DNA of 9,081 bases from Pseudomonadota bacterium. GTDB taxonomy: Bacteria > Pseudomonadota > Alphaproteobacteria > Rhizobiales > Beijerinckiaceae. Position numbers and translations under genes: made by a program. The notes beneath the pieces were generated by a model. That model was given only the letters and a program-made list of their open reading frames with translations. It searched no databases and had not been told where the DNA came from. The DNA lies in assembly GCA_023423995.1 (NCBI GenBank), contig JAFAEL010000170.1:1-9081 (forward strand), in the 5' to 3' direction. Each line of letters begins with the position of its first letter. Within the stretch, counting starts at the first letter, position 1. Positions 1 to 5,616 of this stretch are shown here, piece by piece.

Positions 1-1189
1 CTTGCGGCACGTCCTTGTCGCCGCGGCCCGACAGGTTGACCACCATCAGGTGATCCTTCGGCAAGCTGGGGGCGAGTTCGACCACCTTGGCGATCGCGTG
101 CGAGGGCTCCAGCGCCGGGATGATGCCTTCCAGGCGGGACAGGAGCTGGAATGCCGAGAGCGCCTCGTCGTCCGTGGCGGACAGGTAGGTGACGCGGCCC
201 AACTCGTGCAGCCAGGAATGCTCTGGGCCAATGCCCGGATAGTCGAGCCCGGCCGAGATCGAGTGGGCGTCCGCGATCTGCCCGTCATCGTTCATCAGGA
301 GATAGGTGCGGTTGCCGTGCAGCACGCCCGGGCGGCCGCCCGTGAGCGAGGCCGCATGGAGGCTTTCGAGCCCATGGCCTGCCGCTTCGACGCCATAGAT
401 CGCGACTTCGCGGTCGTCGAGGAAGGGGTGGAAGAGGCCCATCGCGTTGGAACCGCCGCCGATGCAGGCGACGAGCGAGTCCGGCAGGCGGCCTTCCGCC
501 TCCAGCATCTGCTCACGCGTCTCTTCGCCGATCACCGACTGGAAGTCGCGCACCATGGCCGGATAGGGATGGGGGCCCGCGACCGTGCCGATGCAATAGA
601 AGGTCGAATCGACATTGGTGACCCAATCGCGGAGCGCCTCGTTCATGGCGTCCTTGAGGGTCTTGGTGCCTGACTCGACCGGCACCACCTCGGCGCCGAG
701 CATCCGCATGCGGAAGACGTTCGGCGCCTGCCGGGCGACGTCGACCGCGCCCATGTAGACGATGCATTCGAGGCCGAACCGCGCGCAGAGAGTGGCGGTC
801 GCGACGCCGTGCTGGCCGGCCCCGGTTTCGGCAATTATCCGCTTCTTGCCCATGCGGCGCGCGAGCAGGATCTGCCCGAGGACGTTGTTCACCTTGTGCG
901 AGCCGGTGTGGTTCAGCTCCTCGCGCTTCAGGTAGATCTTGGCGCCGCCGAGATGCTCCGTCAGGCGCTCGGCGAAATAGAGCGGGCTCGGACGACCCAC
1001 GTAATGCGTGAGGTAGCCGTCCATCTCCGTCCGAAATCCGGGGTCGGCCTTCGCCTCCTCGTAGGCCTTCTCCAGGGCCAGGATGTTCGGCATCAGCGTC
1101 TCGGCGACGAAGCGGCCGCCGAACTTGCCGAACATGCCGCGCTCGTCCGGCCCGATCCGGAAGCTGTTCGGGGTGGGTTGCGCTGTCAC
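1..1189 (-). CDS. trpB: Tryptophan synthase beta chain (3' end cut by window edge)
   Basis: TrpB condenses indole with L-serine to make L-tryptophan in the cytoplasm, using pyridoxal phosphate (PLP), as part of the alpha2-beta2 synthase. The frame gives 396 residues without a stop, so only about ten C-terminal residues are missing. Visible landmarks are HTGSHKVNN with the PLP-binding lysine K99, ETGAGQHG with catalytic E121, the PLP phosphate loop GGGSNAMG at 244-251, SAGLDYPG near 312-319, and NLSGRGDKD near 385-393 with the serine that contacts the PLP ring. I chose the GTG start at 1189 because it overlaps the trpF stop by 4 bp (GTGA) and because an AGGA-type ribosome site lies about 8 nt upstream. 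The protein then begins with the usual N-terminal extension before [11 protein letters not shown]. trpA is expected just beyond the window (inference from family gene order). Identity is very secure. Confidence 0.98.
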   Translation of the reverse strand, partial: MTAQPTPNSFRIGPDERGMFGKFGGRFVAETLMPNILALEKAYEEAKADPGFRTEMDGYLTHYVGRPSPLYFAERLTEHLGGAKIYLKREELNHTGSHKVNNVLGQILLARRMGKKRIIAETGAGQHGVATATLCARFGLECIVYMGAVDVARQAPNVFRMRMLGAEVVPVESGTKTLKDAMNEALRDWVTNVDSTFYCIGTVAGPHPYPAMVRDFQSVIGEETREQMLEAEGRLPDSLVACIGGGSNAMGLFHPFLDDREVAIYGVEAAGHGLESLHAASLTGGRPGVLHGNRTYLLMNDDGQIADAHSISAGLDYPGIGPEHSWLHELGRVTYLSATDDEALSAFQLLSRLEGIIPALEPSHAIAKVVELAPSLPKDHLMVVNLSGRGDKDVPQ

Positions 1190-1845
1190 GATGCGGTCCT
1201 GTCCTGCTGGGCGAAAGCCGCCCGTGCGGCCTCGACAAAGGCCCTGATCTTGTCCGGATCCTTTTCGCCCGGGCGCGACTCGACGCCGGACGAGACGTCC
1301 ACCGCCCTGACGCGCGTCTGCCCGATCGCCTCCGCGACGTTGGCCGGATCCAGCCCGCCGGACAGCATGACATCGAGCCGCGGGTCAAGGCCGTCAAGGA
1401 GCGACCAGTCGAAGGACAGGCCGTTGCCGCCCGGCAGGACGGCTCCGCGCGGCGGCTTCGCGTCGAGGATGAGCCGATCCGCCACGCCGGCATAGTCTGC
1501 GGCGCGCGCGAGATCCGCCGCTTCGGCGATCCCGAGCGCCTTCATGACGGGTCGGCCCGTCCGCGTCCGGATCTCCGCCACCCGCTCGGGCGTTTCGCGG
1601 CCGTGCAACTGGAGTATCTCCGGCGCGAGAGCCTCGATGGCTTCGTCAAGCTCCGGATCGGTGGGGTCCACGACGAGCAGCACGCGCGACACGCGCCCGC
1701 GGGCGAGCTCGGAGAGCTCGCGCCCGTGTTCCAGCTCGAGATGGCGCGGCGAGCGCGGGAAACGCACGAAGCCCACCATGTCCGCCCCGGCCGCGATGGC
1801 GGCCTCGAGCGTCGCGGGCGTGGACAGGCCGCAGATCTTGATCAC
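1186..1845 (-). CDS. trpF: Phosphoribosylanthranilate isomerase
   Basis: TrpF catalyses the Amadori rearrangement of N-(5-phosphoribosyl)anthranilate to CdRP, the third step from chorismate to tryptophan. The 219-residue TIM-barrel protein has the family landmarks in order: KICGL at 3-7 with the catalytic Cys5, [11 protein letters not shown] near 25-35, LQLHG near 79-83, the LDAKPP strand with catalytic Asp128, GGNGLSFDW near 139-147, LSGGL at 161-165, and [15 protein letters not shown] at 182-196. Length is normal. The start is GTG at 1843-1845. It overlaps the stop of the upstream HepT gene by 4 bp (GTGA), and AGGA inside the hepT end can act as its ribosome site. The 3' end overlaps trpB by 4 bp in the same manner. 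In related alphaproteobacteria the gene before trpF is normally lapA; here a toxin gene intervenes. Monofunctional TrpF, not fused to TrpC. Confidence 0.97.
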   Translation of the reverse strand: MIKICGLSTPATLEAAIAAGADMVGFVRFPRSPRHLELEHGRELSELARGRVSRVLLVVDPTDPELDEAIEALAPEILQLHGRETPERVAEIRTRTGRPVMKALGIAEAADLARAADYAGVADRLILDAKPPRGAVLPGGNGLSFDWSLLDGLDPRLDVMLSGGLDPANVAEAIGQTRVRAVDVSSGVESRPGEKDPDKIRAFVEAARAAFAQQDRTAS

Positions 1846-2192
1846 GATGGATCCTGCATCAATCGAATAAGGTCACCGACGGCCGAGATCAGCGAAGGGA
1901 AATCATTCGCGATGGCAGTCGCGATGATATGCTCGTCATGCAACCAGTACTCATGGATAAGCCGATTTCGCATTCCGCGAATGGCCGGCCAAGGGATTTC
2001 AGGCGCGAGCCCTTGGACCGCAGGTGACACCTTCCCCAGAGCTTCGCCGACGACGATCACGTCGAGGATCAACGCCTGCCTCGTCACGGGATCTGCCCAA
2101 ACGGCTTTCCATCCGCGGTGCGCCACGAGGTCTATGGCCGCGCTTGCATGATCCTGCGCATCAGCAAGCCGTTCGAGGTCCGTTCGCGTCAA
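1842..2192 (-). CDS. hepT: HepT-like HEPN ribonuclease toxin (DUF86 family)
   Basis: This 116-residue, mostly helical protein matches the HepT/DUF86 HEPN family, the toxin half of type VII MNT-HepT modules; characterised members cut RNA, including tRNA. The active-site motif is complete: R75-N-R-L-I-H80-E-Y82 fits RX4HXY, in which Arg and His are catalytic and Tyr is the known AMPylation target in studied pairs. An N-terminal segment (LADAQDHASAAIDLVAHRG) and IVVGEALGKVS near 46-56 also fit the family. The start is TTG at 2190-2192, overlapping the upstream antitoxin stop by 4 bp (TTGA), with no strong ribosome site of its own, so it probably depends on translational coupling. Its stop lies inside the trpF start. 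Two 60-base lines inside the gene (1861-1920 and 1921-1980) count at 53% and 50% GC by hand, against 68% for a line inside trpF (1621-1680), which suggests acquisition by transfer. Family call is firm; toxicity is inferred. Confidence 0.87.
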   Translation of the reverse strand: MTRTDLERLADAQDHASAAIDLVAHRGWKAVWADPVTRQALILDVIVVGEALGKVSPAVQGLAPEIPWPAIRGMRNRLIHEYWLHDEHIIATAIANDFPSLISAVGDLIRLMQDPS

Positions 2193-2482
2193 AGCGGCGA
2201 CGCTCTTGCCGGGATCTCTTCGGCTGCAGAGCCATGCAATTCGCTGACGAGTACGATCCGGACGGGCTTGCCGAGAAGAATTCCGAGATCAACCTCCGCG
2301 CCGCTCAAGCCAAGAATGGATAGGCCATCGCCACGCTCCGCCAGAAACTCGGCATCCTCTTCGCCGCTCCAATGCCCAAGCGTGCCGGACGGCAGCAGCC
2401 CCACGATCTTAAGCGGGTACTTGGCCTCGATGCTCGCGACGTGATGTCGAAGGATCGAGCGATATGTCTCCGGTGCGTTCAA
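2189..2482 (-). CDS. MNT-like nucleotidyltransferase-fold antitoxin with degraded active site
   Basis: This 97-residue protein sits immediately before hepT, the position of MntA-type antitoxins, which AMPylate HepT to silence it. Its order of elements fits the minimal nucleotidyltransferase fold: N-terminal helix ILRHHVASIEAKYP, strand LKIVGLLPSG, strand DAEFLAERG, a helix, then LLGKPVRIVLVSEL. The usual signature GSX10DXD aligns without gaps to P31-S32-X10-D43-A-E45, and the third catalytic Asp of the following VDLV strand aligns to R75. The Gly, the second acid and the third Asp are therefore all altered, so AMP transfer is probably impaired; this is inference from motif alignment. The start is TTG at 2480-2482, supported by a strong AGGAGG site 5 nt upstream. 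Its stop overlaps the hepT start by 4 bp, and it lies 22 bp after the SDR gene. Without the hepT neighbour this would be hard to recognise. Confidence 0.7.
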   Translation of the reverse strand: MNAPETYRSILRHHVASIEAKYPLKIVGLLPSGTLGHWSGEEDAEFLAERGDGLSILGLSGAEVDLGILLGKPVRIVLVSELHGSAAEEIPARASPL

Positions 2483-2487
2483 GCGAG

Positions 2488-2493
2488 CCTCCT
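2488..2493 (-). promoter_or_regulatory. Strong Shine-Dalgarno site for the MNT-like gene
   Basis: AGGAGG is read on the minus strand with 5 nt to the TTG codon at 2480-2482. It lies in the short gap after the SDR stop codon and fixes the start of the antitoxin gene. It is the only strong ribosome site in the MNT-hepT-trpF-trpB chain, so ribosomes loading here may feed the downstream overlapping genes. Confidence 0.75.
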
Positions 2494-2504
2494 GCTCGCG
2501 GATC

Positions 2505-3353
2505 TCACCCCCTCATATAAGCCTCGAACGCGTCCTTGTAATGCTCGTCCCAGCGCGAGAGGGCGGGGCGGTTTTCGATGATGTCGCCGACCCCCCAGGC
2601 CATTCGCTTCTCGTCCATCTCCCGGGTGACGCCGTTGTCCGGGCAGAGAATGTAGAAGTCGCCGCGCTCGATCGACGCCAGCATGAAGTCGACCGTCTGC
2701 TCCGGCGTCCAGGCCTCGGCGGGTTTCTCGGTCACGCCGCGCGCACGGGTCAGCCCCGTGAAGACGAAGCCCGGGATGAGCAGATGCGCCGTCACGCGGC
2801 ACCCCGGAGCATTCCTGAGCTCGTGGGCCAGCGCCTCCGTCATCACCTTCAGGCCGGCCTTCGACACGTTGTAGGGCGTGTTGCCGGGCGGCGTGGTGAT
2901 GCCCTGTTTCGAGCCGGTGTTGATGACGAGGCCCGGCCGCCCGCTCGCCATCATGTCCGGGACGAAAACCTGGACGCCCTGGATGGCGCCCCAGAGATTC
3001 ACGTCAAGGATCCGGCGCCAGGTCCCGAGCGGGCTGAAGAACCGGCCGCCGAGCTCGATACCCGCATTGTTCATCAGGACGGCGACATCGCCGAGTTCGT
3101 CGGCTCGCGCCTTCAGGTGCAGCAGGTCCTGCATGCTGCCGACATCGGTCGGGATGGCACGGACCTCGCCGCGTCCCGCGGCGGCCGCACGGACCTCGCG
3201 AAGGGCCTCGTCCAGATTCTCTCCCTCGATGTCGGCGAGGCAGACATTCATGCCCATCGCGGCGAAGGACGTCGCGGCCGCAAGGCCGATGCCGCTCGCC
3301 GCGCCCGTGACGACGGCAACGCGGCCCGGCTCGATGGCAGGATGGATCGGCAT
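2505..3353 (-). CDS. Classical short-chain dehydrogenase/reductase (SDR), substrate unknown
   Basis: This is a 282-residue NAD(P)-dependent oxidoreductase of the classical SDR family, with a Rossmann fold and probably cytoplasmic. Visible motifs are the cofactor loop TGAASGIG at 16-23, Asp41 at the end of the second strand (an acid here usually favours NAD(H)), D70-V for the adenine pocket, NNAG at 95-98, and the catalytic tetrad N119, S148, Y161, K165 (YNVSK), followed by PGFVFTG. The C-terminal tail from about 210 is longer than in minimal SDRs and acid/aromatic-rich (MDEKRMAWGVGDI, WDEHYKDAFEAYM), a pattern seen in some uncharacterised proteobacterial SDRs. I chose ATG 3353 because GAGG lies 5 nt upstream; a GTG at 3359 would add two residues. 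It follows lapA by 69 bp and precedes the MNT-like gene by 22 bp. Substrate cannot be told from sequence. Confidence 0.93.
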   Translation of the reverse strand: MPIHPAIEPGRVAVVTGAASGIGLAAATSFAAMGMNVCLADIEGENLDEALREVRAAAAGRGEVRAIPTDVGSMQDLLHLKARADELGDVAVLMNNAGIELGGRFFSPLGTWRRILDVNLWGAIQGVQVFVPDMMASGRPGLVINTGSKQGITTPPGNTPYNVSKAGLKVMTEALAHELRNAPGCRVTAHLLIPGFVFTGLTRARGVTEKPAEAWTPEQTVDFMLASIERGDFYILCPDNGVTREMDEKRMAWGVGDIIENRPALSRWDEHYKDAFEAYMRG

Positions 3354-3422
3354 GCTCACCTCGTGAAAGCTAGACGAGGCGAGAACGACCGCGCGGCCGG
3401 AAGGCTCCCGCCGGGCGTCCGT

Positions 3423-3764
3423 TCAGTAGGTCGCGCCGGAACTCGGTAGGGCCGGGCGGCTCTGCACGATGGTCGCGCGCAGCCGGTCGGCCTCCGCCTT
3501 CAGGCGGTTGATCTCGCGTGCAGACACGCGCCGCTCCCGCCGCTGGCGGCCGGAGGCGAGCCAGGAGCCGACCCCGCCCAGGACCACGCCGATCGCCACG
3601 GAGGCGAGGATCAGGGCGAAGAGCGGCAGCGTGATGCTCAGTTCCGGCTGGCCCTTCGCGAAGGGGTCGAAGGACAGCACCACGGGCGCACGGTTCGCGA
3701 CCGCGAGCAGCACCACGAGGATCGCGATGGGTAAGAGGATCAATGCCTTGAGAAAGCCCAGCAT
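3423..3764 (-). CDS. lapA: LapA-domain (DUF1049) inner-membrane protein
   Basis: This is a 113-residue protein with two predicted membrane helices, about residues 5-23 and 45-68, separated by the conserved ANRAPVVLSFDPF segment typical of the LapA_dom family. A basic, probably helical cytoplasmic tail follows (RQRRERRVSAREINRLKAEADRLRA), which looks coiled-coil-like. In E. coli, LapA works with LapB in controlling lipopolysaccharide assembly; whether the short alphaproteobacterial homologues do the same is not established. The ATG at 3762-3764 has an AGGAG site that overlaps the end of ihfB, and the gap to the ihfB stop is only 7 nt. A GTG 12 codons upstream lies inside ihfB and is less likely. 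The ihfB-lapA pairing is typical for this group; what follows (SDR rather than trpF) is not. Confidence 0.87.
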   Translation of the reverse strand: MLGFLKALILLPIAILVVLLAVANRAPVVLSFDPFAKGQPELSITLPLFALILASVAIGVVLGGVGSWLASGRQRRERRVSAREINRLKAEADRLRATIVQSRPALPSSGATY

Positions 3765-3771
3765 CCGTCTC

Positions 3772-4086
3772 CTACCCCGTGCTGTCGCCGTTCTCGGCAC
3801 CCGGGGCCGAGAGGTTGAGGCGCTTGCGCATTTCCTTTCCGGTCTTGAAGACCGGGATGTTCTTTTCGCACACGGCGACGGTCGCTCCGGTCCGCGGGTT
3901 GCGGCCGCTGCGCGCGTCGCGCTTCTTCACCGAGAAGGCGCCGAAGCCGCGCAGCTCGACCCGGTCACCACGTGCCAGCGCATCGGCAATGGTGTCGAGT
4001 ATAGCGCTGACGACCGTTTCGATGTCGCGCTGGTAAAGATGCGGATTTTGTTCCGCGATCTTCAGGACGAGCTCGGACTTGATCAT
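3772..4086 (-). CDS. ihfB: Integration host factor subunit beta
   Basis: IHF beta pairs with IHF alpha to bind and sharply bend DNA at specific sites, affecting transcription, recombination and replication. The 104-residue protein shows the HU/IHF fold: [13 protein letters not shown] at the N terminus, the helix [17 protein letters not shown], the [13 protein letters not shown] strand region at 45-56, and the DNA-intercalating beta-arm GRNPRTG at 61-67 with Pro64. [12 protein letters not shown] then leads into a short Gly/Ser/acid tail. The [10 protein letters not shown] and ELRGFGAF features favour the beta subunit over HU or IHF alpha. ATG 4086 is the natural start, although no strong Shine-Dalgarno site is visible; it lies 21 bp after the sppA stop, so coupling to sppA is plausible. 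V-C-E-K near 72-75 carries Cys73 where homologues often have Pro or Glu, a minor oddity. Confidence 0.95.
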   Translation of the reverse strand: MIKSELVLKIAEQNPHLYQRDIETVVSAILDTIADALARGDRVELRGFGAFSVKKRDARSGRNPRTGATVAVCEKNIPVFKTGKEMRKRLNLSAPGAENGDSTG

Positions 4087-4107
4087 ACGGGTACGCGAGC
4101 TCTGACT

Positions 4108-5073
4108 TTAACGGTCGGTTGAATGAGGCTGCCAAACAGCCAGGAGACCGTCAAGCTTGACTGCGCCGAACGCCGTCGACCGAATCGAGGCGGCGAGCTC
4201 TTCGAACCCTGCGAGGTCGGCCCCGAGGGCCGCGAGCGACCAGAACGAGAACCGCGACGTGTCGCGCGGCTTCCAGTCCCGGACGGGGAGGCTGGCCGGG
4301 ACGCCCTTCTCGCGCTCGAGCCATGCGATCGCGTCGCGCTCGGAGCCGAGCTGGTCGACGAGCTTGAGCGGGAGCCCCTGGCGGGCGCTGAAGACGCGGC
4401 CGTCGGATACGAACTGGAGCTGCTCTCCCGCGATGCCCCGGCGCTCGGAAACGAGGTGCTTGAACCAGGCGAAGGTGTCGTTGACCACGGACTGGAGCGC
4501 CGCGATCGCCTCCGGCGGCGTAGGGCTGAAGGGTGACGGTTCCGCCTTCAACGGAGCCGACTTGATGGTCCCGACAGAGACGCCGACCTTGCCCATGAGG
4601 TTCGAGAAGTCGGGATACTGGAACAGCACGCCGATCGAGCCGACGAGGGCGGTCTCGCGGGCGACGATCCGGTCGGCCGCCATGGCCGTGATGTAGCCGC
4701 CCGATGCCGCGAGCCCGTCCACGAACGCGACGGTCGGCTTCTTGGCCGACAGCTCACGGATGCGCTGGAACAGCTCCTCCGAGCCCGAGGTGGTCCCGCC
4801 CGGCGAGTTGATGGAGATGACCACCCCGCGCACGGCGGTGGAATCGCCGACCCGCTTCAGCAGGTCCGCCGTGCGCTGGTCGCCCGTGATGAGCCCCGAG
4901 ATCGAGACGCGCGCGATCTGCTGCCCGGTCCCGGGCAGGCCTGCCCGCCCGCTCCAGACGAATGCGCCTGCTCCGACCGCGAGGACGAGCACCAGGATGG
5001 CCGCCACCCGCCAGAAGGAGAGTTTGCGGCGCAGGCGCCTCCGGTCCGCGATCATATCGGCATCGAATGCCAT
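4108..5073 (-). CDS. sppA: Signal peptide peptidase SppA, short S49-family form
   Basis: SppA is a membrane-anchored serine protease that degrades leftover signal peptides and membrane protein fragments. The 321-residue length and single domain match the short (36 kDa-type) SppA rather than the duplicated 67 kDa E. coli form. After a basic cytoplasmic start (RRRLRRK) there is one membrane helix at about 20-40, then the periplasmic Clp/crotonase-like protease fold. Landmarks are INSPGG at 88-93, the nucleophile Ser124 in DGLAASGGY, GSIGV at 145-149, and the probable general base Lys176 in SAPLKAEPSPF. FVSDGRVFSARQG near 221-233 is also typical of the family. The ATG at 5073 follows an AGGGA-like site about 8-9 nt upstream. 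It is the first gene of the left-hand minus-strand run and is divergent from the DUF486 gene. Confidence 0.95.
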   Translation of the reverse strand: MAFDADMIADRRRLRRKLSFWRVAAILVLVLAVGAGAFVWSGRAGLPGTGQQIARVSISGLITGDQRTADLLKRVGDSTAVRGVVISINSPGGTTSGSEELFQRIRELSAKKPTVAFVDGLAASGGYITAMAADRIVARETALVGSIGVLFQYPDFSNLMGKVGVSVGTIKSAPLKAEPSPFSPTPPEAIAALQSVVNDTFAWFKHLVSERRGIAGEQLQFVSDGRVFSARQGLPLKLVDQLGSERDAIAWLEREKGVPASLPVRDWKPRDTSRFSFWSLAALGADLAGFEELAASIRSTAFGAVKLDGLLAVWQPHSTDR

Positions 5074-5098
5074 GTGACGTGTCCCTTGTTTCGGCCTG

Positions 5099-5128
5099 TA
5101 CCTAGCGCCGACCTCCGTCGGGCCGCAA
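5099..5128 (-). promoter_or_regulatory. Possible sigma70-type promoter for the sppA run
   Basis: On the minus strand TTGCGG (-35-like, 5123-5128) and TAGGTA (-10-like, 5099-5104) are separated by 18 bp and lie about 25 bp before the sppA ATG. A perfect inverted repeat CCGAC-N4-GTCGG (5108-5121) sits in the spacer and could be an operator. Both boxes are weak matches to consensus, so this is tentative. Confidence 0.3.
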
Positions 5129-5198
5129 GCAAGCGTGGCCTTTGGTCTCGCGCCGGAACCTCCCGCCCGTTAATGCGCATCATCCCAAAAGGCTCGCC

Positions 5199-5546
5199 AT
5201 GACGCTGCGCTACATCGCCCCGATCGCCCTGCTCTTTGCGTCGAACGTCTTCATGACCTTTGCCTGGTACGGGCATCTCAAGTTCACCGAGCGCCCGCTC
5301 TGGATCGTGGTTTTCGCGAGCTGGGGGATCGCCTTCTTCGAGTACTGGCTCGCGGTCCCGGCGAACCGAATCGGCCACGAGGTCTACAGCGCGGCCGAGC
5401 TCAAGGTGATGCAGGAGGTGATCACGCTGGTCGTCTTCGCGGGCTTCTCGGCGCTCTATCTGCGCGAGGCGCTGACCATCAATCACGCGATCGGTTTCGC
5501 CCTCATCGTGGCGGGCGCATTCTTCGTGTTCAAGGCACCGCTCTGA
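5199..5546 (+). CDS. DUF486 / DMT-like small membrane protein
   Basis: This is a 115-residue hydrophobic protein with four predicted membrane helices, about 5-23, 33-51, 70-88 and 95-112. Conserved segments of the DUF486 family are visible: FMTFAWYGHLKF near 18-29, FFEYWLAVPANRIGH near 46-60, and ELKVMQEVITLVVF near 67-80. DUF486 proteins are grouped with the drug/metabolite transporter superfamily, resembling half-size EmrE-like units that would need to dimerise; no substrate is known. I chose ATG 5199 because it starts directly at the first helix and matches the family length, with AAGG about 8 nt upstream. An in-frame start at 5142 would add 19 polar residues and is less likely. It is divergent from sppA (125 bp between starts) and followed by the MFS gene on the same strand. 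Confidence 0.88.
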   Translation: MTLRYIAPIALLFASNVFMTFAWYGHLKFTERPLWIVVFASWGIAFFEYWLAVPANRIGHEVYSAAELKVMQEVITLVVFAGFSALYLREALTINHAIGFALIVAGAFFVFKAPL

Positions 5547-5560
5547 TCACACCGGTGTGA
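5547..5560. promoter_or_regulatory. Perfect 14-bp palindrome TCACACCGGTGTGA, possible operator
   Basis: A perfect dyad with no spacer begins one base after the DUF486 stop codon and lies 56 bp before the MFS start. With no loop it cannot form a sensible RNA hairpin, so a DNA-binding site for a dimeric regulator is the more natural reading. No matching regulator gene is in the window, so its role is inference. Confidence 0.4.
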
Positions 5561-5583
5561 CCGGCGGAACCCGCTTCCGCCGG
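5561..5583 (+). promoter_or_regulatory. 9-bp GC-rich stem-loop in the MFS leader
   Basis: CCGGCGGAA pairs perfectly with TTCCGCCGG around a 5-nt loop, directly abutting the palindrome at 5547-5560. No T-run follows, so it is not a canonical intrinsic terminator. It could be an attenuator-like or transcript-end structure for the DUF486 gene, or part of a regulatory site for the MFS gene. Confidence 0.45.
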
Positions 5584-5616
5584 ATGGAGGTTCTGTACGG
5601 TTCGGAGGACGGTGCC

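Noticed and set aside
513..1493. A 326-codon minus-strand frame and plus-strand frames over trpB and trpF
   Set aside because: They are out-of-frame shadows; the trpB and trpF frames carry every expected catalytic motif, and the shadow frames cross from one real gene into the other.
2024..2444. Plus-strand frames of 99 and 108 codons opposite hepT and the MNT-like gene
   Set aside because: No recognisable domain and no convincing ribosome site; the minus-strand pair with overlapping stop/start codons and the HEPN motif is the better explanation.
5547..5560. CRP/FNR-type binding site
   Set aside because: The half-sites are inverted relative to TGTGA-N6-TCACA and the spacer is wrong, so the standard CRP consensus does not fit.
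5557..5616. Upstream GTG start extending the MFS protein by 20 residues
   Set aside because: The GTG falls inside the palindrome and the extension would cover the stem-loop; ATG 5617 has a GGAGG site at suitable spacing.
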